Positions 25,201 through 32,802 of a stretch of 64,000 bases of DNA are shown here, piece by piece. The DNA is from Sphingomonas taxi. Lineage in GTDB: Bacteria; Pseudomonadota; Alphaproteobacteria; Sphingomonadales; Sphingomonadaceae. The position numbers and the translations under genes are program-made. The stretch lies in contig QFQI01000008.1 in the NCBI GenBank assembly GCA_003243195.1, positions 1 to 64,000 of the forward strand, written 5' to 3'. Position 1 is the first letter of the stretch. Each line of letters begins with the position of its first letter. The notes below the pieces were generated by a model, which had not been told where the DNA came from, ran no database searches, and saw nothing but the letters and a program-made list of their open reading frames with translations.

Positions 25201-25779
25201 ATGTCAGTCAGTCTGTCCAAGGGCGGGAACGTCAGCCTCAGCAAGGAGGAGCCGGGCCTGTCGCGCATCCTGATCGGTCTGGGCTGGGACACGCGCAGCA
25301 CCGATGGCGCGGCGTTCGATCTCGATGCCAGCGCGTTCCTGCTGGTCGCGGGCGACCGGGTGCGCAGCGACGCCGACTTCATCTTCTACAACAACCTGCG
25401 CAGCGGCGACGGCGCGGTGGAGCATACCGGCGACAACCGCACTGGCGAGGGCGACGGCGATGACGAGGCGCTGAAAGTCGATCTGGGCGGCGTGCCGGGC
25501 GCGGTGCAGAAGATCGCGGTGGCGGTGACGATCCACGAAGGCGAGGCGCGCCGGCAGAATTTCGGCATGGTCTCCAACGCCTTCATCCGCGTCGTCAACG
25601 ACGCCACCGGGCGCGAGATCGCGCGCTACGACCTGACCGAGGACGCGTCCACCGAAACCGCGATGATCTTCGGCGAGGTGTACCGCCACGGGGCGGAGTG
25701 GAAGTTCCGCGCGGTCGGGCAGGGCTATCAGGGCGGCCTCGCCCCGCTGGCGCGCAACTATGGCGTCAACATCGGCTGA
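25201..25779 (+). CDS. terD: TerD-family protein (192 aa)
   Basis: A single, textbook TerD domain: start M-S-V-S-L-S-K-G-G-N-V-S-L, then D-L-D-A-S-A-F-L-L, D-A-D-F-I-F-Y-N-N, V-A-V-T-I-H-E, A-M-I-F-G-E-V-Y-R and the G-L-A-P-L-A-R-N-Y-G-V-N end. Acidic calcium-binding residues lie in the D-G-D-D-E loop. Length (192) equals classical TerD/TerE. It is the last gene of the Ter operon, 89 bp after the TerC-like gene. Its 3' end overlaps the convergent nitrilase-family gene by 22 bp. Confidence 0.95.
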   Translation: MSVSLSKGGNVSLSKEEPGLSRILIGLGWDTRSTDGAAFDLDASAFLLVAGDRVRSDADFIFYNNLRSGDGAVEHTGDNRTGEGDGDDEALKVDLGGVPGAVQKIAVAVTIHEGEARRQNFGMVSNAFIRVVNDATGREIARYDLTEDASTETAMIFGEVYRHGAEWKFRAVGQGYQGGLAPLARNYGVNIG

Positions 25780-26552
25780 TCGCCGGCCGGGGGCGGCGGT
25801 CCGTGCGGGCCGCCCGCCTTCCGCTCGGCTCTCCGGGCCGGCACGTCGTGGACCACGACGCCTTCATGCAGGTCCGGTACGCGCGCCACCACCTGCCCGT
25901 CCGGGGCCACGATCGCGGTGCATCCGAAGCTCACCAGGCCGTCCGACGCACCCGTCACGTCCGACGACACGATCCAGCAGCCGGTCTGGCGGGCGCGATC
26001 AACGAGGTTGGCCAGGCTCTTTTCGCGCCAGCGCCGGGCCACCGCGGGCTTCAGCCGGTTGCCGAGCGAGTAGAGGATCAGGTCGGAGTCCTGGCGCGCG
26101 ACCCGCGCCGCGGCGTCGGGGTGGTTCGCATCGTTGCAGATGTTGATGCCGTAGCGGACGCCCGACACGAGGAAGGTCGGACAATCCGTGCCCGGCGTCA
26201 CGCCCGGTTCGTTCGGATGGGCCTTGGCATATCGTCCCGCGATCACGCCGTCCCTGATGACGAACGCGCTGTTGAAGACGCGTCCATCGTCGACATGGAA
26301 CGCGCCGATCACCACCGTCGTGGCGAACGGGGCGATGCGCCGGCACAAGGCGGGCAGCGCCGTCGCCGTGGCGTCAACCGCCCGCGACCGGATCGTCGCG
26401 GGATCATAGGAATGCCCCAGCAGGAACGCCTCGGGGAAGACAAGGAGGTCCACTTCCTCGACAGCAGCCCAACGCAGCCACCGTGCCACGACCTCGCCCG
26501 CGCGCGGCGCATCGTCGAAGACGGCATGGCACTGGACGGCGGCGACTCGCAT
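25758..26552 (-). CDS. carbon-nitrogen hydrolase (nitrilase superfamily, 264 aa)
   Basis: The Glu-Lys-Cys triad of the superfamily is complete: F-P-E-A-F near residue 41, Y-A-K-A-H-P-N-E near 107, and N-I-C-N-D near 140. The start M-R-V-A-A-V-Q is standard. Such enzymes cleave amides, N-carbamoyl compounds or nitriles; the substrate is not predictable here. It converges with terD and the last seven codons overlap the terD end. The extra proline-rich tail after the hydrolase domain (P-P-P-P-A-G-D) is probably only read-through into the overlap. The 290 bp upstream (26553-26842), shared with alr, show no gene. Confidence 0.88.
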   Translation of the reverse strand: MRVAAVQCHAVFDDAPRAGEVVARWLRWAAVEEVDLLVFPEAFLLGHSYDPATIRSRAVDATATALPALCRRIAPFATTVVIGAFHVDDGRVFNSAFVIRDGVIAGRYAKAHPNEPGVTPGTDCPTFLVSGVRYGINICNDANHPDAAARVARQDSDLILYSLGNRLKPAVARRWREKSLANLVDRARQTGCWIVSSDVTGASDGLVSFGCTAIVAPDGQVVARVPDLHEGVVVHDVPARRAERKAGGPHGPPPPAGDQPMLTP

Positions 26553-26842
26553 CGCGCCGGGCTATCCGGATGCGCGGCCGGCGGGAAGGAGGGATCTCCC
26601 GCAGCACCCGCCCGCAACGACGACCGCAACCCACGCGGACTCGTTTGCGACCGGCCGATGTCCTGAACGACGCCGGCCGGTGTGCCCGGCATGACGATCC
26701 CCTGTGCCAGTGCGCGCGCCTGTCCGGGCATTCGCGGGGCGCGCGATCCGGGCGTGGTGTGGAGGCTGCCGGCTGCCGCGTGTGGCGCGCGTCGAGCGGT
26801 GATGGTGGCGCACCGCGTGGCTTGCCGCTAACCGGCGGCACC

Positions 26843-27877
26843 ATGTCCGATGCCCCCAACCGCCTCTGCCTTTCGTCCGACGCGCTGGTCGCCAACTGGC
26901 GCGCGCTCGCGCGGCTCGGCGGCGCGGCGGCGTGCGGCGCGGCGGTGAAGGCCGATGGCTACGGGCTGGGCGCGCGCGCGGTGGTGGAGCGGCTGCGCGC
27001 CGCCGGGTGCCGCGACTTTTTCGTGTCGAGCTGGGCGGAGGCGGTCGATCTGGCCGGCAGTGGCGTGTCGCTGTCGGTGCTGCACGGCGTGCGCGCGGGC
27101 GACCTGCCGTTGCCGATCGTTCCCGGCGCGCGCCCGGTGCTGAGCACCGCCGCGCAGGTGGCGCGCTGGCGCGAGGCCGGGCAGGGCGCGATGTGCGACG
27201 TGATGGTCGACACCGGCATGAACCGGCTCGGCGTGTCGGGAGAGGAGATCGCCGCCGGGCTGCTCGACGGCCTGGCGATCGACACGCTGATGAGCCACCT
27301 GGCCTGCGCCGACGAACCCGGCAGCGCGATGAACGCGGCGCAGCACGCGCGCTTCTCCGCGCTGGCGGGACGCACCACCGCGCGCCGGATGAGCCTCGCC
27401 AATTCGGCCGGGATCGCGCTGGGCGACGGCTATCATTTCGACCTGACGCGCCCCGGCATCGCGCTGTACGGCGGCGTGCCGTCGCCTGCGCTGGCGGGGG
27501 TGATCCGGCCGGTGGCGACGATCGCGGCGGAGGTGCTGCAATGCCGCGTCGTGCCGGCCGGCGCGACGGTCGGCTATAATGCGACCTGGCGCGCGCCCGT
27601 CGACACGCGGGTGGCGATCGTCAACCTGGGCTATGCCGACGGCTATCGCCGCGCGCTCTCCGATCGCGGCCGGGCGTGGGCCGGCGACGTGGCGCTGCCG
27701 GTGATCGGGCGCGTGTCGATGGACCTGACCGCGCTGGCGGTGGGGCAGGCGGATGTCCGCGAGGGCGACTGGGTGCGCTTCGACGACGATCTGACGCGGG
27801 TCGCGGCGGCCAGCGGGGTCAGCCAGTATGAGTTGCTGACCGGGCTGGGGCGACGCTTCGCGCGCCACTGGTCCTGA
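26843..27877 (+). CDS. alr: alanine racemase (PLP-dependent, 344 aa)
   Basis: Lys36 in A-A-V-K-A-D-G-Y-G is the pyridoxal phosphate lysine. The second catalytic residue, tyrosine, is in V-G-Y-N-A-T-W (residue ~246), and the PLP-phosphate and dimer motifs (D-T-G-M-N-R-L-G, M-S-H-L-A-C-A-D, G-R-V-S-M-D) are in order. It makes D-alanine for peptidoglycan. The fold is an N-terminal TIM barrel and a C-terminal beta domain; length is slightly short of the 355-360 usual. ATG 26843 has only a weak ribosome-binding site. The 162-bp palindromic repeat begins 15 bp after its stop. Confidence 0.95.
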   Translation: MSDAPNRLCLSSDALVANWRALARLGGAAACGAAVKADGYGLGARAVVERLRAAGCRDFFVSSWAEAVDLAGSGVSLSVLHGVRAGDLPLPIVPGARPVLSTAAQVARWREAGQGAMCDVMVDTGMNRLGVSGEEIAAGLLDGLAIDTLMSHLACADEPGSAMNAAQHARFSALAGRTTARRMSLANSAGIALGDGYHFDLTRPGIALYGGVPSPALAGVIRPVATIAAEVLQCRVVPAGATVGYNATWRAPVDTRVAIVNLGYADGYRRALSDRGRAWAGDVALPVIGRVSMDLTALAVGQADVREGDWVRFDDDLTRVAAASGVSQYELLTGLGRRFARHWS

Positions 27878-27892
27878 CGCCGGGGTCCGCCG

Positions 27893-28054
27893 CTCAGCGG
27901 CTGTTTGGAAACGCGTTGAAACGCGTTTCGCGGTGCCGGCCCGCTCCCCCTCCCAGCCACCCATCAAGGATACGCTGTGGGTGGCCGGGAGGGGGAGCGG
28001 GCCGGCACCGCCTGCAACACGCGATCTTCCGCGAGTTCTCAAACGGACGCTCAG
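27893..28054. repeat. 162-bp palindromic repeat, copy 1
   Basis: This is one of two copies (the other is at 50010-50171) of exactly the same length, differing at about ten positions. Each is an imperfect palindrome over its full length: outer ends CTSAG...CTCAG, a GTTTG/CAAAC pair inside, and a long core hairpin (GGTGCCGGCCCGCTCC... and its complement) around the loop TCAAGGATACGCTG. Here the right end supplies the TGA stop (28051-28053, minus strand) of the PHA-synthase-like gene. There is no T-run, so a simple rho-independent terminator is unlikely. Confidence 0.93.
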
Positions 28055-29142
28055 CCGTCGGCGACCTGCGTCAGCCAAGCGGTCAACGGCGTCCACAGCA
28101 GGTCGCGCGCGCGGCTGCCGACCATCATGCCGACATGTCCCGCCGCCACGTCGCGCCGCTCCGCCAGCCCGGCGGCGGTGGCGGCGGGGGCGATGCGATC
28201 GGTCAGCGACACGAACTCGATCGTCGGACAGGCCAGCGCCCGCGGAACGGCCGCCCGCCCGCCGATCTGCCACGCCCCGCGCCCCGGCGCGTCGCGCGTC
28301 AGCAACGTGTCGAACAGGTCCGCCCCCGCCGCCAGGGTCAGCGGCGCGCCGGCATTCGCCCAATCCTCCAGCAGCACGAAACGCGCGGCGGCTTCGTCGT
28401 CCATCGTCGCGAACGCGGCATATTTGGCGATCGTGCGCGCCGGATCGAGCTGCCAGAACGCCGCCTGCAGCACCTCCATCGGCAGCACGCCGAGCCGGCG
28501 CGCGCCGGGCGCGACCCGCGCCCACAGCGCCGCCATCGCATCGCGCGTGTCCTGATCGTAGCCGGCGAAATGCCACGGCGCGGCGATCGTGGCGACGCCC
28601 GCCACCGCGCCCGCCGGCAGCGCGGCGGCCGCGGCGAGCGCGAGCGTCCCGCCCAGGCAATAGCCGACCAGCAGCGGCGGGCGCTCCAGCTTCGCGATCA
28701 GCGGCAGCAGCCGCTGCGTGATATGGCCGGCGAGATCCAGCCCGGCATCGCGCGCGCGCGGCTGTCCCCAGTCCAGCAGCCAGGGGGCGAAGCCGGCCTG
28801 CGCGAGATGCGCGAGCAGCGAATGGCCGGGCGCGAGGTCGAGCACGAACGGCGGATTGATGAGCGACGGCACCAGCACCACCGGCGGCCGGTCGCCGTCC
28901 GGCCCGATACGCCCGTCACGCAGCCGCGCGGCCCCCTTTCGAAAGCGGGCGGGGGACGCGCGGCGGCGCGTGCGCGGCGCATCCTGATAGCGGCGCAGAC
29001 CCGCCAACGCCGCCGCGCGGTGTTGCGGGGATGCTGCGGTTTCGCGGCGCAACATGTCCAGGAACAATGGCAACGGGCGCGGGCCGTATTGTTCGTGTTG
29101 CAGCGCCACATTTTGTGCAATATCGCGGACGGGTTCGGTCAT
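28051..29142 (-). CDS. PHA synthase-like alpha/beta hydrolase (PhaC-related, 363 aa)
   Basis: The lipase-like box is G-Y-C-L-G-G (Cys near residue 162), the form used by polyhydroxyalkanoate synthases instead of serine. The other triad members fit L-T-D-R-I-A-P and G-H-V-G-M-M-V. The beginning G-P-R-P-L-P-L-F-L and V-P-S-L-I-N-P are PhaC-like. At 363 residues it resembles the short class III PhaC more than the ~590-residue class I enzyme, so it may be a class III-like synthase or a related esterase. Start ATG 29142 is 13 bp from the phaR start on the other strand. Its stop codon lies in the 162-bp repeat. Confidence 0.8.
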   Translation of the reverse strand: MTEPVRDIAQNVALQHEQYGPRPLPLFLDMLRRETAASPQHRAAALAGLRRYQDAPRTRRRASPARFRKGAARLRDGRIGPDGDRPPVVLVPSLINPPFVLDLAPGHSLLAHLAQAGFAPWLLDWGQPRARDAGLDLAGHITQRLLPLIAKLERPPLLVGYCLGGTLALAAAAALPAGAVAGVATIAAPWHFAGYDQDTRDAMAALWARVAPGARRLGVLPMEVLQAAFWQLDPARTIAKYAAFATMDDEAAARFVLLEDWANAGAPLTLAAGADLFDTLLTRDAPGRGAWQIGGRAAVPRALACPTIEFVSLTDRIAPAATAAGLAERRDVAAGHVGMMVGSRARDLLWTPLTAWLTQVADG

Positions 29143-29155
29143 GGGATCTCGCGCA

Positions 29156-29707
29156 ATGAAGAAGCAGCACGGCACCGACGGGGTGGTCATCATCAAGAAA
29201 TACGCCAACCGCCGGCTCTACAATACCGAAAGCTCCTCCTACATCACGCTGGAACATCTCGCCGCGATGACGCGCGACGGCCGCGAGTTCAAGGTGGTCG
29301 ATGCCAAGACCGACGAGGACATCACCCACAACGTGCTGACGCAGATCATCATGGAGGAGGAAAGCCGCGGGCAGACCATGCTCCCGGTCAACTTCCTGCG
29401 CCAGCTCATCGCGTTGTACGGCGATTCGATGCAGGCGATGGTGCCGGACTATCTGGAGGCGTCGATGGACAGCTTCCGCCGCAACCAGACGCAGTTCAAG
29501 ACCGCGGTGGAGGGCGCGTTCGCCGGATCGCCCTTCGCGGAGATCGCCAAGCGCAACATGGAGATGTTCGAGGTGGCGGCGCAGGCGTTCAAGCCGGCCT
29601 CCGCGCCGCCCGCGGCGGGATCGAGCGGCGCCAAGGACAGCGAGATCGCCGCGCTGAAGGCGGAACTGGCCCGGTTGCGCGACAAGGTCGACAAGCTGGG
29701 CGAGTGA
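29156..29707 (+). CDS. phaR: PHA synthesis repressor PhaR (183 aa)
   Basis: The N-terminal DNA/polymer-binding domain is unmistakable: I-K-K-Y-A-N-R-R-L-Y-N-T, then Y-I-T-L-E-H-L-A-A-M and the PHB accumulation regulatory block (T-Q-I-I-M-E-E-E, L-R-Q-L-I-A-L-Y-G). A C-terminal coiled coil (A-A-L-K-A-E-L-A-R-L-R-D-K) ends the protein. PhaR represses phasin and its own genes and is released by binding nascent PHA granules. Its start is only 13 bp from that of the PhaC-like gene, so each promoter must lie inside the other's coding region, allowing direct cross-control. Confidence 0.95.
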   Translation: MKKQHGTDGVVIIKKYANRRLYNTESSSYITLEHLAAMTRDGREFKVVDAKTDEDITHNVLTQIIMEEESRGQTMLPVNFLRQLIALYGDSMQAMVPDYLEASMDSFRRNQTQFKTAVEGAFAGSPFAEIAKRNMEMFEVAAQAFKPASAPPAAGSSGAKDSEIAALKAELARLRDKVDKLGE

Positions 29708-29768
29708 CGCGCGGCGGCGCGGGTGCGATGCGCCGTCGCGCGCCCGGCGCGCCGGCGCGCTCGCGCCG

Positions 29769-30560
29769 TCAGCGCGGCTTGACGAACTTCAGCGTCATGC
29801 GGTCGCTTTCGCCGATCGCCGCATATTTCGCGCGGTCGACCTCCTTCAGCGCATAGCTGGGCGGCAGCGTCCACACGCCGCCCGGCCAGTCGGCGGTGTC
29901 GCGGGGGTTGGCGTTCACCTCCGAACGCGCGGCCAGCCGGAAGCCGGCCGCCGTGGCATAGCCGATCACCGAACTGATCTTCATATACCCGCTCTTCTGC
30001 TCGGCGGCGGAGTCGCGCGCTTCGGGCAGCCGGTGTTCGACCACGCCCAGCGTCCCGCCCGGCTTCAGCATGCGGAACATCGCCGCGAACATCTGCCGCG
30101 CCTGGTCCTCGCCGCCGAAGCGCCAGTTGTGGACGTTGCGGAAGGTGAGCACGACGTCGGCGCTGCCATCCGGCACGCCGGGCTGGCCGGCGGCGGCGGG
30201 AAGCGCGGCCAGCCGCACCTTGCCATAGGTGGCGGGGTCTTTCTCCTGCAACGCGCGCACCCCGTTCAACCCGCGTTCCCACGGCCCGGCCGCGTAATAG
30301 GTGCCGCCGGCGGCGGTGAGCGGCGCGAGGATCTCGGTATACCAGCCGCCGCCCGGCCAGACCTCCACCACCGTGTCACCCGGCTTCACGCCGAAGAAGG
30401 CCAGCGTCTCGGCAGGATGACGATAACGGTCGCGCGCGATATTGGCCGGGGTGCGGGTCGGTGCCTTCACCGCCGTGGCGATCGGCGCGGGGACGCGCGG
30501 CGCGGCGTCGGCGGCGACCGCGGGCATGGCGAGCAGCAGGGCGGGAATGAGACGATGCAT
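29769..30560 (-). CDS. secreted class I SAM-dependent methyltransferase-like protein (263 aa)
   Basis: A short signal peptide (H-R-L-I-P-A-L-L-L-A-M-P-A-V-A-A-D-A-A) is followed by a Rossmann methyltransferase core: V-V-E-V-W-P-G-G-G-W as motif I, then V-V-L-T-F-R-N-V-H-N-W and M-L-K-P-G-G-T-L-G-V-V-E-H. This is the family often called 'predicted methyltransferase' with an unexpected periplasmic location; whether SAM is available there is unclear, so another activity is possible. ATG 30560 follows AAAGG. The gene converges with phaR (61 bp gap) and is divergent from the small membrane protein gene at 30608. Confidence 0.85.
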   Translation of the reverse strand: MHRLIPALLLAMPAVAADAAPRVPAPIATAVKAPTRTPANIARDRYRHPAETLAFFGVKPGDTVVEVWPGGGWYTEILAPLTAAGGTYYAAGPWERGLNGVRALQEKDPATYGKVRLAALPAAAGQPGVPDGSADVVLTFRNVHNWRFGGEDQARQMFAAMFRMLKPGGTLGVVEHRLPEARDSAAEQKSGYMKISSVIGYATAAGFRLAARSEVNANPRDTADWPGGVWTLPPSYALKEVDRAKYAAIGESDRMTLKFVKPR

Positions 30561-30607
30561 GGACGGCGACCTTTCGGCGGGACGATGCGGCACAGGCTGA
30601 CGCGGGC

Positions 30608-30802
30608 ATGAGCGACGCGCAAGCCCTGCCTGGCGGTATCGCGGTCGCTGCGCTGCTGGTCGCGGTGGTGGCGGGATGGCGCGAACACCGCCGCCGGCGG
30701 CGCCACGATCCCGACGCGGTCGGCTGGGTCGACTGGACGCTGGTGCAGGTGGCGGCGCTGATCGTGCTGGCCGTGGCGGGCTGGCTGGCGGTGCGGCGTT
30801 GA
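30608..30802 (+). CDS. small double-membrane-helix protein (64 aa)
   Basis: Two hydrophobic segments (residues ~9-24 and ~43-60) separated by a very basic stretch (R-E-H-R-R-R-R-R-H) and an acidic turn (D-P-D-A-V-G-W-V-D). It starts 47 bp from the divergent methyltransferase start, enough for a shared promoter region. Codon use is normal. No family is recognised; the positive loop predicts both ends outside and the loop inside. It may be a small envelope protein. The alternative is a spurious frame, but the clean topology argues against that. Confidence 0.6.
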   Translation: MSDAQALPGGIAVAALLVAVVAGWREHRRRRRHDPDAVGWVDWTLVQVAALIVLAVAGWLAVRR

Positions 30803-30954
30803 TTACGGTGTCGGAACTTGCGGCGAGTCGAACGGTTTCTAGCGCACCCCGGCGGGCCGCGGTCATGTGACGCGGGCCAGGCAGGACGTCGTTCCTGCAA
30901 CGCAAGCGCGTCGTCCCGCCCGAACCAACCGCCAGCAACGGTGAAGGTGTGAGG

Positions 30955-31161
30955 ATGAAGGCAGATATGTGTACGGCGGCGCCGTATGTGAGCGCCGATG
31001 ACGGCATCGTCACGATCCTATCGCGCAGTGGCACCAGCTACAACCTGACCGTGGAGGCGGCGATGCGGCTCAGCGAGGAACTGCTGCGCAGCGCGGCGCG
31101 TGCGCGCGGGCAGCGGCGCATGATGGAGCCGCTGCCGTTCGACCCCGATCGCCCGCGCTAA
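30955..31161 (+). CDS. small hypothetical protein (68 aa)
   Basis: ATG 30955 follows GGTGTGAGG (weak ribosome-binding site). The sequence starts M-K-A-D-M-C-T-A-A-P-Y-V and has a short beta-like part (D-G-I-V-T-I-L-S-R-S-G-T-S-Y-N-L-T), a helix (A-A-M-R-L-S-E-E-L-L-R-S-A-A-R-A-R) and a proline-rich end. It looks like the small soluble proteins of unknown role common in sphingomonads. The 150 bp before it (30803-30954) hold no gene. Confidence 0.6.
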   Translation: MKADMCTAAPYVSADDGIVTILSRSGTSYNLTVEAAMRLSEELLRSAARARGQRRMMEPLPFDPDRPR

Positions 31162-31184
31162 CCTGCGGGCGCCAGGCGGGCGCA

Positions 31185-31424
31185 TCAGGCGGGCGTGGCG
31201 AGGTGTCGCGGGCTGACCGTGGCGACGATCACGGTCGCGACGATGCGGCCGACGTCGTCCTCCACCTCGACCCGCCAATGCCCCGCCTCGGCGAAGCCGG
31301 GGTTGTCGAGCAGATAGCCGCCGAGTTGCTGCACCGCCATGCTGCGCGCCTCGCCGACGTCCGCACAGGCGACGCTGAGGGAATCGCGCTCGCGACCGGC
31401 GAAACGGATGAGAAATTGCGCCAT
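31185..31424 (-). CDS. DUF6894-like small protein (79 aa)
   Basis: The start ATG 31424 (M-A-Q-F-L-I-R-F) is preferred over one 13 codons upstream. The layout is that of the small DUF6894 proteins of sphingomonads and rhizobia: a strand with charged residues, the C-x-D-V-x-E-A-R-x-x-A helix (A-C-A-D-V-G-E-A-R-S-M-A), then G-H-W-R-V-E-V-E-D-D-V-G-R-I-V-A as the second beta pair. Function is unknown. It converges with the small gene at 30955-31161. The family assignment is from pattern and is moderate. Confidence 0.6.
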   Translation of the reverse strand: MAQFLIRFAGRERDSLSVACADVGEARSMAVQQLGGYLLDNPGFAEAGHWRVEVEDDVGRIVATVIVATVSPRHLATPA

Positions 31425-31499
31425 CACGTTCCAACGCCGGGGGGAGCGCATCCTATCCGGCATCGCCGGGGCGCGGCGGTTTTATCTCGGCAACATGGA

Positions 31500-32684
31500 T
31501 CAGTAGAAGCGGCGCAACGTCAGGCGGCGCGTCACCCCGTCGCAGCCGCGCAGCGCGACGACGCGCCCCGGCGCGCCGGTCGCCCATGATGCCAGCCGGC
31601 CCTGCGCGTGTTCGGCGGTGACCGCCGTACCGTCGACCGCGCAGATCGTGTCGCCGTCGCGCCATCCCGCCGCCCCCGCCGGGCCGCCGCGCATGACGTG
31701 CAGCACCTTAAGCCGGTCGCCGGCCAGCCCGAGCAGCAGCCCGCTGGTGGAGCGCACCACGGGCGCGTCGCTGGCCGGCGTCGCGCCCAGCAGCATCCGC
31801 CCGGCGGCGGGATCGAGCAGCACGCGATAGCGTTGCAGGAAGCCCGATCCGATTCGTCCGGCGACGCCGATCGTGTCGGAGAAACCGCCGGTGCTCTCGA
31901 CCCGCACCTCCACGTCGCGGGCGATCACGTCGCCGATGCGCAGTTGCGGCACGATCGCCATCTCGTTGACCACCGCGCCGGCCAGGCCGAACGACACGGT
32001 GGTGGTGACCGGCCCCGCCGCGTCGCGCGCGCTCGCCCAGCCGGCCGGGCCGAGCGTGATCGCGGAGCCGTCGCCGGTGTCCACCACCATCGGCGCCACG
32101 CGCTGCGTGCCGGTGGTGATCTCGCTCACGTAGACCATCCGCTCCGGCGCGATCGACAGCGGCGCGTCCTGCCCGGCGAACGGGCGGCTGCCGCTGCGCA
32201 ACAGCCGGAAGCGATGCGCCTGATAGTCGATGTCGAGCGCATAGCCCGCGGTCAGGTCGCGCCCCACCAGCAGGTCGACCGCCAGCGCGCTGCCGGTCGC
32301 GGCGGCGGGCAGATCGGCGACCGCCAGGCTGCCGCCGCGCCGGGTCAGCGCGCCGATCGCGATCGTCGCGGTATCGACGCGGCCGATGTCGACGCTGCCG
32401 CCGATCACGGTCGCGCGCCCGCCCGCGCGCACGGTCAGCCGATGCGTGGCCGCATAGCGCCGCGCCAGCACCGAATAGCTGACGCCGGTATCCAGGATCG
32501 CGGTGACCGGCCGTCCCTCCAGCGCCATCGTGAAGCGGATCTGGTTGCCGGGGGTGAGATCGAACGGGATCCAGCGCGTCTCCGCATCCGGCGCGAGCGT
32601 CGAGCGGCCGACCCACGCGGCGCGCGGTTCGGGTAGCGGCGTCGCGGCGACGGCCAGCGCGGCGAGGAGCGGCAGGATCGGCAC
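31500..32684 (-). CDS. secreted retropepsin-type aspartyl protease with C-terminal PDZ domain (394 aa)
   Basis: The signal peptide is short (P-I-L-P-L-L-A-A-L-A-V-A-A). Two aspartyl-protease half-sites follow: I-L-D-T-G-V-S-Y-S near residue 66 and V-V-D-T-G-D-G-S-A near 201. The presence of two D-T-G motifs in tandem shows that the protein carries both lobes needed for the active site, unlike single-lobe retropepsins that must dimerise. The last ~85 residues look like a PDZ domain (G-L-L-L-G...V-M-R-G-G-P-A-G-A-A-G-W-R-D-G-D). It is probably a periplasmic protein-processing or quality-control protease. The gene stands alone. Confidence 0.85.
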   Translation of the reverse strand: MPILPLLAALAVAATPLPEPRAAWVGRSTLAPDAETRWIPFDLTPGNQIRFTMALEGRPVTAILDTGVSYSVLARRYAATHRLTVRAGGRATVIGGSVDIGRVDTATIAIGALTRRGGSLAVADLPAAATGSALAVDLLVGRDLTAGYALDIDYQAHRFRLLRSGSRPFAGQDAPLSIAPERMVYVSEITTGTQRVAPMVVDTGDGSAITLGPAGWASARDAAGPVTTTVSFGLAGAVVNEMAIVPQLRIGDVIARDVEVRVESTGGFSDTIGVAGRIGSGFLQRYRVLLDPAAGRMLLGATPASDAPVVRSTSGLLLGLAGDRLKVLHVMRGGPAGAAGWRDGDTICAVDGTAVTAEHAQGRLASWATGAPGRVVALRGCDGVTRRLTLRRFY

Positions 32685-32802
32685 GCCAGCGGTGTAGCGG
32701 ATCGCCGCGCGGTGTCACCTGCCCGGGCGCGTGCGCACGGCAGCTACGTGCGCGCGCCTCCCCCTTGTCCGTCTCCCCGACCATGCGGTGATGGGGCGGT
32801 GA

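Noticed and set aside
26553..26842. possible small gene between the nitrilase-like gene and alr
   Set aside because: Frames here are shadows of the flanking genes or lack a ribosome-binding site and protein character; the 290 bp seem to be regulatory or empty.
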